Shown here one piece after another: positions 34,464 through 45,633 of a DNA stretch of 64,000 nt. Position 1 is the first letter of the stretch, and each line of letters begins with the position of its first letter. Both the position numbers and the translations under genes were made by a program. The notes below the pieces were generated by a model that did not search any database, was not told the origin of the DNA, and was given only the letters and a program-made list of their open reading frames with translations. This DNA is from Paraphysomonas bandaiensis (lineage: Eukaryota; Chrysophyceae): NCBI GenBank assembly GCA_965644295.1, contig CBFFRP010000281.1, positions 186,001 through 250,000 on the forward strand, read 5' to 3'.

Positions 34464-35282
34464 CAGGGCTGCGTATCAATTAATTGTCAATTAATTGACG
34501 CAGGGTGTAGTCAATTATAATTGCAATTATTACAAGTGTGTCATGCTGCGGTAACGAGTTTGCTGGGTACGACTTGCTTGCTTCCGCTGCCTGCTACCAT
34601 TAATCAAACGTTGCATTGCGTCGTCATTCGGAAATAGACTCTTCTTCTTCCTCATTTTATTTTGATCTTTTTCCGTCCGAGTTACGGCTTCGTTGCCACC
34701 TTGAATCTTCACGACTGCCTTTTCAAAAGCAGCGTTATAAATAATAGCAGCACTGTCGCCCAGATGACGGGTGCCTTAAGATGAGTACGTCAAACAATGG
34801 AGGTCAAGCTGGTGTTAATCTTACTTCTGTAATTGTAAGGACACTAGTTAAAACAGTTCCTATTCCTCCCGTATTGCACGAGCTTGACATGCTCCTTTTC
34901 ACTTGGGATTAGATTTAACACGCCGGAACTAAACTCGAATGATCGCACATGATTAGATAGAAGCGAGTAGCGGCCAATTATGGAAAATGTGGGGCGCAGC
35001 CTCTTCGTTATTATCATTTACTTTCTCAAATAACACTCGTGCAATGACTTCTGGTGCCAGTTTGTCGATCATATCGCTAATCAAGTTATGTGAGATAATC
35101 CTATGGATATTATAGTCTTTCACCAATCCTCGATTTTTTCAATAAAAATGCCGTTTTTAAAAACTTTTTAGCATAAAAAGAAAGTGGGGTTTTTTATATC
35201 AACTAATTGAAGCGAGCTGGAGGCAATTATAATTGCAATTATGATTTAATGTCCCAATTTCAAAAATTCATACGCAGCCCTG
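34464..35282. mobile_element. 819-bp TIR element, CAGGGCTGCGTA family, with decayed coding sequence
   Basis: The left end CAGGGCTGCGTATCAATTAA and the right end (inverted) CAGGGCTGCGTAT match the 28626 element. Subterminal AATTATAATTGCAATTAT motifs recur. The interior has higher GC and short minus-strand frames, such as a Lys/Arg/Gln-rich one at 34712-34530 and a 40-codon one across 35095-34950 (HNLISDMIDKLAPEVIARVL). These may be relics of a larger element. No 8-bp target duplication is visible. The 35283-35608 flank holds nothing recognised. Confidence 0.6.
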
Positions 35283-35608
35283 GTTAGGACTAACCACTGT
35301 ATTTTCGTCTGGCATATTGCATACTATTCATGTGAGTTATGCTAGTAGAGTTAAAATCAAAAGAAAGAGAAAATTTGGTAAATTTCCTTATGATTATGTA
35401 TATGACCTATAAATATTTACTATACTACGTGCCTTGAAGTTTTATTAGAGGAATTAAATCACATCTGAAAAGAAATAATATCCAGTTTCATCAGAACCCA
35501 GTCCACAAAGCCATATTTTACACCGTAAATAGCGCTTACAATCAACAAGGCGTAGAAAATCCTTTTATAAATAGCACCTTTTCTCTTCGATCAAGAGCTA
35601 TTCATCTT

Positions 35609-38600
35609 CTATTTTCCAATTTCCATCGCTGAAGGGGACCGCATATTCTCCGCAGCCTTCTTCTTGTCTTCGTCATTGTCAAAAAATGATTCAGGATCCT
35701 CTTCAACAGGAATGAATCGCATCAGTATACCCACAGGGACTGCCAGGGCACCAAGACCAATGGTAATTAACCACTGTTGCATGGACAGAGGTGATGTTTT
35801 CAAAAAGGCACCGCCGACCTCTATCAACATGACTTGCAGGGCAACAGTGACACACGTCACGAATAAAAATATCTTATTCTCGAGAATGGACGAGAAAACA
35901 TCCACATCACTGTGGATACTCTTGCTATTGTATTCATTGAACACTTGGGCAAATACAAACGTGTTAAACATGAGAGACCCATGAACCCAGCTCAGTTCAT
36001 CGCACCCAGAAATGCACTCCTTACGAAAATTATCAAGATCATCAAATACAACATTGGCACCATTGATTTTGTTAGTATCCTTGAAACACTTCTCGTCGCG
36101 ATCTGGACACACATCGATAAATGTCACGCAGCTAATGGAGCCGTCAGTAGTATTAGACACCATATTATTACTATCTGGTGTCCAATATGTAGTCTCCGAT
36201 CTTCGTACATCAAATCTTGCACACGCTTCACCCGGCAGAACATTGAATAACTTATAGTTGAAGAGAATAAAGAGTAACAAGGCAAGCTGGAAGACTGACT
36301 GTGCAAGAATATTTCTCATCATAGGTCGGGACACAAGTGCAGCGGAACGTTTATACGGCTTCCTGTCCAGTACCTTCATCGTCGGAAGCTCAGTGCCTAG
36401 AGCAAGCGCACCGAGAGTGTCCATAATAAGATTAACCCAGAGCATCATTACAGCGTTAAGCGGAGGATCAAAGCCAGCACATGCGCCAAAGAAGACGATG
36501 AGAAGAGCGACGACGTTGACGGTAAGCTGAAACTGGAGAAACTTTCTGATATTATCATAGACAGAGCGGCCCCACATAATCGCGCGCACGATCGAACTGA
36601 ACTTGTCATCGAGAATAACAATGTCTGATGCACTCTGAGCAACTTTGGTGCCTGCAATTCCCATTGCTAATCCAACATCAGCAGCCTGAATTATAAAGGT
36701 TATTATTTAGTACTGCGCAATCATAAGTACAAACCTTCAGGGCGGGCGCATCATTAGTTCCATCACCAGTAACACCAACAACTTGGCCCCCATCAGGGCG
36801 AGTGCTCAGCCACTCTTCTTTGTATCCAGGCATCAGTAGATCTTTATGAGTTTCCCAGGTGACTCCAGACTTTCCGGCGTGCTTTTCTTCCCATTCTTCC
36901 TTTCCATCAGGAATAGCGTAACCGTTGAGACGAGTGACCATCAAGTATTTATCATCGGGAGACGATCTTGCCATCACTTGAAGATTAGGGAGAATAGCGT
37001 CAACATCTGCTGGTGTCATATTACGGAACACGGGGCCTTCAATTGCCTGGCCATCTGGAGTGAGTATGCCACATTGTTTCGCGATAGCCTTCGCAGTATT
37101 AAGGTTATCACCAGTGACCATGCGTACAGTTACACCAGCCTGCTGGGCAATACGTACAGCCTCAATGACATCAGCACGTAAAGGATCGATAATTCCAACA
37201 ATACAGTCGCAGCAGAGGCCCTCAGCATCAGGAGGATTGTCCTGCCAGTCAGCTGGAAGAGATCCGCGGTCGAAATCTCTGTGAGCGATACATAAGGTGC
37301 GGAGGGCATTATTAGCCATGTCAAGGATGTGCGCCTCAATTTCCTCGCGCTTGGCAGAGGTGAGAGATGCAATTGACCCATCCGACTTGAGATAGTGTGT
37401 GCAGTCCTTAAGAACCCATTCAGGGGCACCTTTACACAGAAGTCGAGCAGAACCATCAGATCGGTTAATAATAGCAGTGGAGCGTTTTTTGGCACTGTTG
37501 AAAGCAAACATTTTGTCTGTTTCATCGCTATAGGCCTTACTCTTGACAGCGTCGTAGTCGAATCCCCACTCCTTCGCCATCACAATTAAGGCTCCTTCCG
37601 TTTTGCTGCCAATAACATTAGGCTTGTCCAGTGTCCGGCCATTGGCATCCTTGTACACAAGATATGCAACGCGGTTTATGCACACGTTCTCTGCGATAAT
37701 ATCTTTAACTGCCTGAGAAATATTCGCAGAACCAAATTCTGTCATTGAATATTTAACATCCGCAAAAAAACCTTCAACAACAGTCATTCTGTTTTCAGTA
37801 AGTGTTCCAGTCTTGTCAGAGCAGATGTTAGTGGCGTTACCCATGGTTTCACACGCTGCTAGAATGCGGATAAAGCACTGATCCTGATACATTTTCTTGG
37901 TCGAGTATGCGAGGGAGATGGTGACTGCAAGTGGGAGACCCTCAGGAATAGCCACCACGATGATAGTGACAGCTAGGATAAAAGCCTCGATGACACCAGT
38001 AAGAATGTGTTTACCGTTATCACGTGCCCAAATCGAAATAAACATTGCAAGGAAGGTTCCCACAGCCGCTACCAATCCAATGTATCCAATCTTACAAAAT
38101 AAATCAGCACCACCTCATCATATACAACTGTATTACCTGTTCAGCCATTATTTCCAGTTTGTCTTGCAGCGGCGTGTTTACAGCCTCTGAAACGAGGTTG
38201 GATTTGATCTTACCCCACTGAGAGTTCGGACCGATGCCAATGACCACTGCGCGGCACTCTTCACCTTCAGTGATAAGACAAGATGACAGCAAAAAACAAT
38301 CTTTATTCTTTGTTTTCTTCAAATCATCCGACTCGCCAGTTAATGCAGACTCGTTAGCCATGATAACATTATGGTCACAGACGATAGCGTCAGCAGGGAC
38401 CATATCTCCAGCTTGCAAAAGGATAAGGTCACCAACAACAAGATCGATAGGATTGATCCGCTCAATTACTCCATCACGAATTGTTGAGCATCGCTCATCG
38501 TTCTGTGACGATTTCTCAAGAGCCCGAAATTGAAGTTCTTTGGTGTAATCATTTCCAGCAGTTACACTGGCCACAAGGAATACCGCAATAAGAATGGCAC

Positions 38601-39008
38601 CACCTTCAATCCATCCATCTTCACCATGCTCTATTATTCCAATTGCAAGGGATACAAGTGCTGCTATAATAAGAATAATAAGAGTAGTATCTTGAAATGC
38701 TTCAGCGAATAGAACACAAAATCCTTTCATGGGTGATTCTGGAAAAGCATTTGTACCAAACTTATCACGATTTTTAACAACTTGTTCTTGTGATAATCCA
38801 GTAGTGAATGAAGTACCAAGTTGTTCAGCAAGGTTTTCAATTCCACCAATAGAATCTAAGTATTCTCGATTCTCATTTCTTGCTTGTGGTATGTTGAGTT
38901 TGTCTAGTGTTTCTTGTGTGACGGTTTCCATGGGGGAAATCTATAATAAAAAGTAAAACATTATCCATTAAATATATATCTATATCTTACTTGGGGCGTC
39001 TGGTTCAT
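35609..39008 (-). CDS. Plasma-membrane-type (P2B) Ca2+-transporting ATPase, ~1084 aa
   Basis: Pumps Ca2+ out of the cytosol at the cost of ATP. Exons: 39008-38991 (18 nt), 38940-38137, 38090-36735 and 36685-35609. The micro-exon encodes MNQTPQ and joins in frame to ISPMETV; the ATG at 38931 is the alternative start. Landmarks include TGES (residues ~210-220), PEGLP in M4 (~323), the phosphorylated DKTGT (~366), KGAPEWVLKDC, MVTGDN, GDGTNDAPALK and the M5-M10 block. IIVVAIPEGLP and AMGIAGT with the NxxD-type M6 (MLWVNLIMDTLGALAL) fit P2B pumps. The C-terminal tail is short (about 45 residues, acidic then basic), so no long calmodulin-binding regulatory domain is seen, and no extended N-terminal one either. 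Divergent from the ankyrin gene. Confidence 0.95.
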
Positions 39009-39706
39009 TGCCTGTTATGAAGTCCGCCTCTTTTATATGTTGTGTTGGTTTATCCAACAGCTTAATGGAAATATTTAACACACATGTCCATATATACATA
39101 CATACATCCATACATACATACACAAACAAGACCAGTACGATGACATATATGTAACGGAAAAACCAGATGATTTATAGTATCTTGAAAAGGTTTATTTGTT
39201 TTCAGGTTTTAGATTTCTAGTTTCTATATTTATAAGGTGGCAGTTTTATTTACATTACGTTGTGTATAAAAAAAACTGAAAATATATAATTTTAGGAAAG
39301 CAGTTTCATACATTATACAGTTCGTAGTCGTAGTACCTCTGTACTTATATACACCAGTACATGTACTCTGTGATTACTTTGGTATAGATTAGAGTTTGTA
39401 CTGCTGTACTGAAGTAAATTGGTACTGCTGCAGGTATATACATTCGTAGATACGTGTACTCTCTCTCACTATACATACAACATTTAGACACATACATATA
39501 CACTCATACACTATACACTCATACACTATACACTCATACACTATACACTCATACACTATACACTCATACATATACACTCATACATATACACTCATACATA
39601 TACACATCTCCTCATTAAAGTCTAACATCTCACTCCCACACTCTCTTCTATTAATCATGATAATCATTCCATATCCTTATTATCAACATCTCAACATTAT
39701 ATAAAT
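39009..39706. promoter_or_regulatory. Divergent promoter region between Ca2+ ATPase and ankyrin/LRR genes, with minisatellite
   Basis: CATACATA-rich sequence at 39085-39125. Two motif copies, GTACTGCTGTACTG (39398-39411) and GTACTGCTGCAG (39422-39433). A tandem array at 39501-39605 holds four 15-bp units CACTCATACACTATA followed by three 14-bp units CACTCATACATATA. No gene. Confidence 0.6.
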
Positions 39707-41758
39707 ATGAGTAATGAATATAAATTATCAAACTCTGAACGTGTATTAAACTTTGAATTAACACGATCCAAATCACATGCTACATGGGGTAAAGAAATTA
39801 TATTTGCTATTGATGCTAATAATCCTGCCAAATTAATATCAATATTTAAAAAGAAAAAACATTTAGGTGCGAATATTAATGAACAAACAACACGTCGATC
39901 ATATGGAGGTTATGCATGGACACACTGGATGCATAAGTTTTTAGGTGTAATTATAGTAGATTTTTTATTTATATTCTTTTATATATTGTAACTTGTAGGT
40001 GATACGGCTTTACATATTGCATTAAAGCAACGAAAAACTCATTGTGTTCATGCGTTACTTGTCATTGGAGCTGATACCAATATTGCCAATGATGAAGGTT
40101 TATTTCCTGATGACATCGCTCTCAAAGTATATGGTAAAACTCTCAAACAACTTCGACAAGCTTCCGAAGTATGGTTATCATGCATTATTCTCTTTGTATT
40201 ATTTAATAAATGCTTGTAGGCTGATTTATTGGATGCCATGCACCCCAGGGACTTTCATTTACTCCCTGATAATGTGCTTTATCGTAATTTAGAACATCAA
40301 GCGCAGAAGATAATGGAAGGGGTACGAGTTCTGCCTGGGTATTTCAGTGCAGTGTTATTTTGATGGCGTATATGTAATGACATGATGAAACAGGGACGAT
40401 GTATGTATACCCAACTGCCGAAGTGCCTCGTGTCATCCATTGCAAGCCCTTCATCCATTGATGAAGATACCCTAACTAACGTAGAGGATGGAATGAGCGT
40501 TGAAAATTGCGGAAGTGTCGACAGTAGCTCGGCGGGGTACTTGCAAGCGGTGAAAACCAAGCACCAATCGTCGATGAGTATGCTATCATCGATGGGGTCG
40601 GCATCTGGTGGAATTGTGGGTAAAGATAATCCTCATCGGATGTGGGTGTTCGACAACGTAACTGATGTAGTGGACTTTTTGATCCGTCAAAATCAACTTA
40701 TTGCAAGGTTAGATCATGAGGAGCGTCTCAGAGAAAGCGGGTTGTCCTTACTAGCAGATAAGGAAGTGGAAGACACAATGGCACCATCTCTCACCAAGAT
40801 GTCTCAACTTATGTATATGGAAGCCAAGAAATCCTTAAACTCATACTCGATGCTGGAAAAGATAGTTTCTCTTGACCAAGGAGAGAGTGCCCCTCCAAAG
40901 GAGTATATACCTGCACTTGATATGCCGTATCGACATGTGACGAAGCTTTCTACGAGAACCAATATGATTCATATGAAAATTGGTGACAAAGGAATGCAGA
41001 AAATATCGAAAGTGTTGGCGGGAAATACGATAATATCAGATATCGTTCTGGCCAATGCGCGAATAACATCAGTTGGTTTACAATATCTTGCTGATGCGAT
41101 GCTTTTTCTTCCCAACCTGAAGTACTTGGATTTGAGCCAAAATGCAATCGATGATGTAGGCGCAGAAGCTCTAGCATATGTTTTGGAGAGTGTCACCGTG
41201 GTGGGAGATACAAGTAATGTGAAACGTATTACTTTGATGGGAAATAGGATCACCCATAAAGGCGCCCGTGCTCTTGTGATGGCCGTTTTGAACGGCAACG
41301 TCGAGTATCTAAAGTAAGTATTGATATTCTATGCGATACCAGTGGCAGCTCGATAGACATAACGTGACTCTGTATATAGTTTATGCAGGAATCGTATATC
41401 TCCGTCGCATGTTACCGAGCTACAAGTAGCCATCGATACATTTGGAAAGTCGCCCCCTCCTTGGGAAAGCGTGGATGAGAAGGAGTCTGACAGTGTTGAG
41501 CGTGTATCCGTAATGATGTCCGACCCCAAGGTTGCACAAATGAACGCTCTTCCGGTCCCCCCAGATGTTGCTGTTGAAGTGGACTACGACAATGAAAGGA
41601 TTCCTGTCGGAGGATCTGAATATATAAATATGAATAAGCAGCCCGTCCCAACTACTGTAAATAGAAATTCTGGAGGTGGTGGGCTGGCCAGTGAAGTGAT
41701 TGCTAGCAGGCGAGCCAAAGTAGAAGAACCGAAAATAGTAAAAAATATTATATTATAG
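39707..41758 (+). CDS. Ankyrin-repeat and leucine-rich-repeat protein, ~587 aa
   Basis: Exons: 39707-39908, 39999-40168, 40220-40321, 40394-41313 and 41389-41758; the summed length divides by three. The ankyrin segment is built from exons 1-2 (KEIIFAIDANNPAKLISIF, GGDTALHIALKQRKTHCVHA, LLVIGADTNIANDEGLFPDD). A linker rich in Ser follows, then RI-type LRRs near residues 360-480 (ISDIVLANARITSVGLQYLA, LKYLDLSQNAIDDVGAEAL, VKRITLMGNRITHKGARAL, VEYLKNRISPSHVTELQVA). The C-terminus is disordered and basic. Such proteins are adaptors; this one's partner is unknown. The first donor is chosen because it alone keeps frame into the second ankyrin helix; a few introns are 50-90 bp. Confidence 0.82.
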
Positions 41759-42101
41759 TCACTGTAGTTGGGTGGAAACACTGTAAATATGATAATATTA
41801 ATATGAATAATTATATTGAAGGGAAATAACACTTATGCAGTGTACATAGTATTATTCTCGAGAACAGCAGAGCGAATTAGGATAGAATGGTCACCATAGA
41901 GATGGAATGGTGAGAAAATCATTCGTTTTTACCATGTTGAAACTCATATTGCAGTAATTATTAAATAAATATGGACTTGATAATAAAATATGACGTATGT
42001 AGTATGCATGATGATTAGAGCTTCTCTTAATCGGACTGGTAACCGCTAATGACGTTAATGGTAGTCCAGTTCCCGACAAATATTATGGCATTACTATTAA
42101 T

Positions 42102-42876
42102 CAGGGATAGGGAACAATATATTGTATTGCAATACATTGTACAATATATTGTAAAATATATTGATTGGTAGACTGGTCAAATATTCCATCAATAGTGTTT
42201 CTGTTAAAAGAGCTCACAATACTATTGCAATATATTGCAATCAATATTATTATGATAGTCATATACTAAGAGAAGATTCTCAACTGTAGGGTGCAAAATG
42301 GATATAAATAACCGAGAAATTGATTACAACAATACAAAGGATAATAAAGCTGATGTTGACTATGCGACTAAAAATCTTCAGTCAGCTCAAAAAATTAAGA
42401 AACGTAGAGATCCACGAGTCATTAACGGTTGCCTGGCCCTGGTATGTACTTCCAATACATACATGGGAACGTCTGTTCAGCACAGCTAAACATATTATAT
42501 CATATCAGTGTTGCGCAAAAGTATCCATCCTACTTAATATGATGTTGTTTCTGAAAGCTATTCGACAGTTATGGCCGGATACTAGCATATTTCAATTAAT
42601 TCTGTGGATGAATATATGGTGATGTTGACATCGCCGATGATGGCTCAGAGGATGAGGACGAGGTGGATTTTTAGTAGCTATAAGCAGCAGTTGGTTTGGT
42701 TGTCATGTGATCTTAATGAGTAATACTAAAAATGAAATCTACGAATGTGTTTACCTACTGATTAGTCATACTAATATATTGCAATATATTGTAATTGTAT
42801 TGTAGGACCGGTTTAAAAAATCCATCAATACTATCAATAAAACAATAGTATTGCAATATGTTGTTCCCTATCCCTG
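42102..42876. mobile_element. 775-bp hAT-like element with perfect 8-bp target duplication
   Basis: Terminal inverted repeats CAGGGATAGGGAACAA are identical for 16 bp and match 22 of 23. The flanking CTATTAAT is exact on both sides (42094-42101 and 42877-42884). Subterminal regions are rich in CAATATATTG motifs. The plus-strand interior has a Lys/Asp/Asn-rich frame (42298-42489) and a short acidic end (DIADDGSEDEDEVDF, stop at about 42673). It probably lacks a transposase. It sits inside an older inverted repeat with GGTTACC motifs (about 42035-42101 and 42877-42995). Confidence 0.82.
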
Positions 42877-42884
42877 CTATTAAT

Positions 42885-43978
42885 CAGAGGGCTGCGTAAT
42901 AATCAATTGCTATTAATTATTCATGGTCATTAAAGCATTACCATTTACGGTTACCGGTTACCAGGCCCAGAAATCGGTTACCACTTGTAAATGAAGTTGA
43001 GGTCTAGAAAAGTAAATATTTTATCAATATAGTTGAGTTTTGCTTTTTTGTATACAAAAATATTATATTCCTAGTCGAATTAGAATTCCTATTCACACGA
43101 ATTTTTGATGTAAATAGCTATTGACTATTGCACATTTACTACTATGAACGTTGGAAAATGCTGTATCATTGGACTATATAAATCTTATAATTTCATACAC
43201 AATTGTGTCATTTCACATTAAGTACAACATCTCGATACATGATCTCAAAATTGCATTACAAGATGAGAATGATATATATATTGCATAGATTACATACACG
43301 ATGCGCAAAAAAGAAATGTCTCTATGAAAACCTAGTGCTTCAAAGGTACTTCATTAAAACATTTAACATGCCGTATTACGTAGTATATATAAAAGTAGCT
43401 AGAAACTACAGTGTGTGTTTCATTTATAGAAATATATTCAAGTTAATATTATATATACGAAGTGCATAATATATTATAATACCACGTCGTGATATCTGTG
43501 TAGTAAGAATCGAAACTATTTAGAACAGGAGGACGATCAGTGAGACCCGCTGGTAATATGTGACTACAAAAGTACGGAGGGCCTCGAAAAGTGACTTGTT
43601 GAGAGGAATGATGTCTAAATTAGCTCGATCTTCGAGTCAGTTCAACCTGTGGCGGAGTTATTATTATAGACAGTAATATGATTTCTGGTTAAGTGAGCGG
43701 TTTAGAGGTGAAACTTAGTTACGAATATCTAGTATTAATCAAGCCGTTGGTGAGTTATTAGTATCTGCGGTTATTGATCAATTAAATGGAAGTGCTCAGA
43801 AACTGGTTGAACTAAACTACCCCTAAAAGGGTGTTGCTATAACGTAAGTGCTAACCGTTCTGGAAGAAGCTTAGGACTTGAAGCAGTTGCCCACACAAAT
43901 ATATATATACGTAACTGAAATGAGACGTCACCCTTGAATAAAACAGTCACCATAGTAATATTATTATTATATAATAGA
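42885..43978. other. Intergenic; older repeat half then nothing recognised
   Basis: Begins with a CAGAGGGCTGCGTAATAATC end of the CAGGGCTGCGTA family (42885) and a GGTTACCGGTTACC segment (about 42947-42962), the right half of the repeat split by the hAT-like insertion. The remainder is AT-rich; the 88-codon frame at 43203-43469 has no support. Confidence 0.45.
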
Positions 43979-44500
43979 TCTGATTATTACATGAGAGAAC
44001 TTGTTGCATTTATCTATCTATTACTTTAGACTAATTGTAACACAAAATATGAAATGCTCAGTTATCTCGGGACTGCTTGTGCATTGCTGCAAGCACCTTG
44101 GTGCAACCATCCCTTGTTTTAAGTTTAGTCTGGTGGTCGTCCTTTGGGTAGTGTGTCTGGTGGTCCATATCCGCATGCGAGTCGGGGTGTGGGGGGGTGA
44201 CGTGCCATTCTGTGGATGTGTGTCAGCGGAGGTTTTGGGAGTACTAGTTGTGGTTGCGGTTCTGTCGGAGATGAGTGTTGTCTGCCTCCGGATCGGGTTG
44301 GCAGGCCTGCGTTGGTGGCGGGGTCTCGTGTGGGGCACGGCTCTGGGGGTGGATGTTGCTTTAAGTAGCTGGAGGATCGTCGGGTTGCTGGTAGGGTTTG
44401 TGTGACATGGTTGTGAGCTGGCATGAGTCGAGGTTGGTGTCATTGTTGTCGCATTGTTACTGTGAAATCGGCATCCTCTGTTTTTGAGCATGTTTATTCC
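43979..44500 (-). mobile_element. Hairpin-family element with Pro/Thr/His-rich frame, copy 3
   Basis: The minus-strand frame 44424-44125 (99 codons, from an ATG) is Pro/Thr/Arg-rich and ends GPPDTLPKGRPPD-stop, like the copy ending at 9935. Downstream come GCACCTTGGTGC in plus-strand reading (44093-44104), CACAAGCAGTCCCGAGA and the terminal TAATAATCAGA (about 43979-43990). The overlapping 156-codon frame lacks the shared C-terminus and is probably a shadow. The flank 44501-45382 shows nothing recognised. Confidence 0.6.
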
Positions 44501-45382
44501 TATTATTATTAACTAAGCCAGGAGTCAGTGTAAGGAGGTCTTTGTGTGCTATTACCCTCAGGGTGGCCATAAGGGCCATATATATTGATTTAATAGTAAT
44601 AATCAGTAGGAACGTTTTATATGTATGTTTTGCTCGGTAGGGACTATTCCAAAAATGGTACTCAAATGGAAATGGAAAAATAATTAATTCAATATCCAAA
44701 GTAGCACTACTATAACTATTTTAGGTGGGTACTACAATCGACTGTAATATATATGTACTAGAACCCACTATCATGCTTTTGTAGCAATAAAATACAGAAA
44801 GCTAACAACTACAGAAACAGCAGGTGTCGGAATAAAACATACAAAGAAGCTGAAAATATATGTCGTATTTATGTTTAAAGTATGATTGGTGGTGTTGAAT
44901 TCTACTCTGCAACTCTTCAAAACTTCTGCATCTCTCTAAGGGAATTTCGGCAAGTACCCCGACTTACAAAACTAATTTAACCTTCTTCATTTAATACACA
45001 GTACACAGTGCCGCCCGTTGACCCAGCAACATACATAGCATGCAGCAGGGCCAGTCAAAAATATATTTGGTTGAAATATATTGCAATAATTAATTTTTGC
45101 TTGCTACAATATTATATTGATATATAGGTACCTAATATGGCCCACCGATGTCAGTGGATTGATTCTCCATCTCCCATCTCTGCCCATGATGTTTTTTGAG
45201 TTTTGATCGATTCATTCCTCTGATTTAATTGTTTCATTAATAAGTAAACATTTTGTCAACGTGGGAATTTTATGTAATTTTTGAAAAACTAGGGTTTATT
45301 ACAGTATTTTATGTCTTGTTCTTTTATTTGGCTGTTGTGAAATATGAACTCACACTACTTAACTGTGTGCTGCATGAATATT

Positions 45383-45617
45383 ATTCGTTATACTACTCTG
45401 TTCATCACAGACGCGAAGCATGCATATGTAAAGTGTAATAATGTGCACTGAAAGAGAAGTAGTGACTGCTATCTGAAAATGCTAATATATGTCTTATACA
45501 TTATGATTCCGCAAACAATAACAATGACTGGTATGCACAATTAGCTACACTGCCAACTCTCATCATGCTAACATTTTTTTCTCATGCTGCCTGCTTCAGC
45601 TTCGTAGGAGCTCTAAC
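45383..45617. repeat. Dispersed ~240-bp repeat, copy 1
   Basis: From ATTCGTTATACTACTCTG to GTAGGAGCTCTAAC; nearly identical (about 95% by eye) to 50271-50510. No target duplication is evident around this copy, which lies just beyond the 3' end of the RRM gene. Confidence 0.8.
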
Positions 45618-45633
45618 GCCTGTATAAATATTA

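Noticed and set aside
34456-35290. Target-site duplication around the 819-bp element
   Set aside because: Left TATAAGAT and right GTTAGGAC do not match, so no duplication is claimed.
38929-38931. ATG at 38931 as the Ca2+ ATPase start
   Set aside because: A donor (GTAAGA) and acceptor (TTATAG) 50 bp apart link an in-frame upstream ATG (39008); the shorter start remains possible if the micro-exon is not spliced in.
39501-39605. Possible CRISPR-like or telomeric array
   Set aside because: Direct tandem units with no spacers and no telomere-type G/T repeat; it is a minisatellite in a eukaryotic promoter.
43203-43469. 88-codon plus-strand ORF
   Set aside because: AT-rich, Tyr/Ile/Lys-biased, no family resemblance, no splice partner and no repeat; expected by chance in this base composition.
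44021-44491. 156-codon ORF whose start (ML..RGCR) resembles an internal part of the 21956 ORF (ML..RGCR)
   Set aside because: The two frames do not end in the same motif; the frame that shares the PKGRPPD tail is the offset one at 44424-44125. The four-residue match may be chance, though worth testing with more copies.
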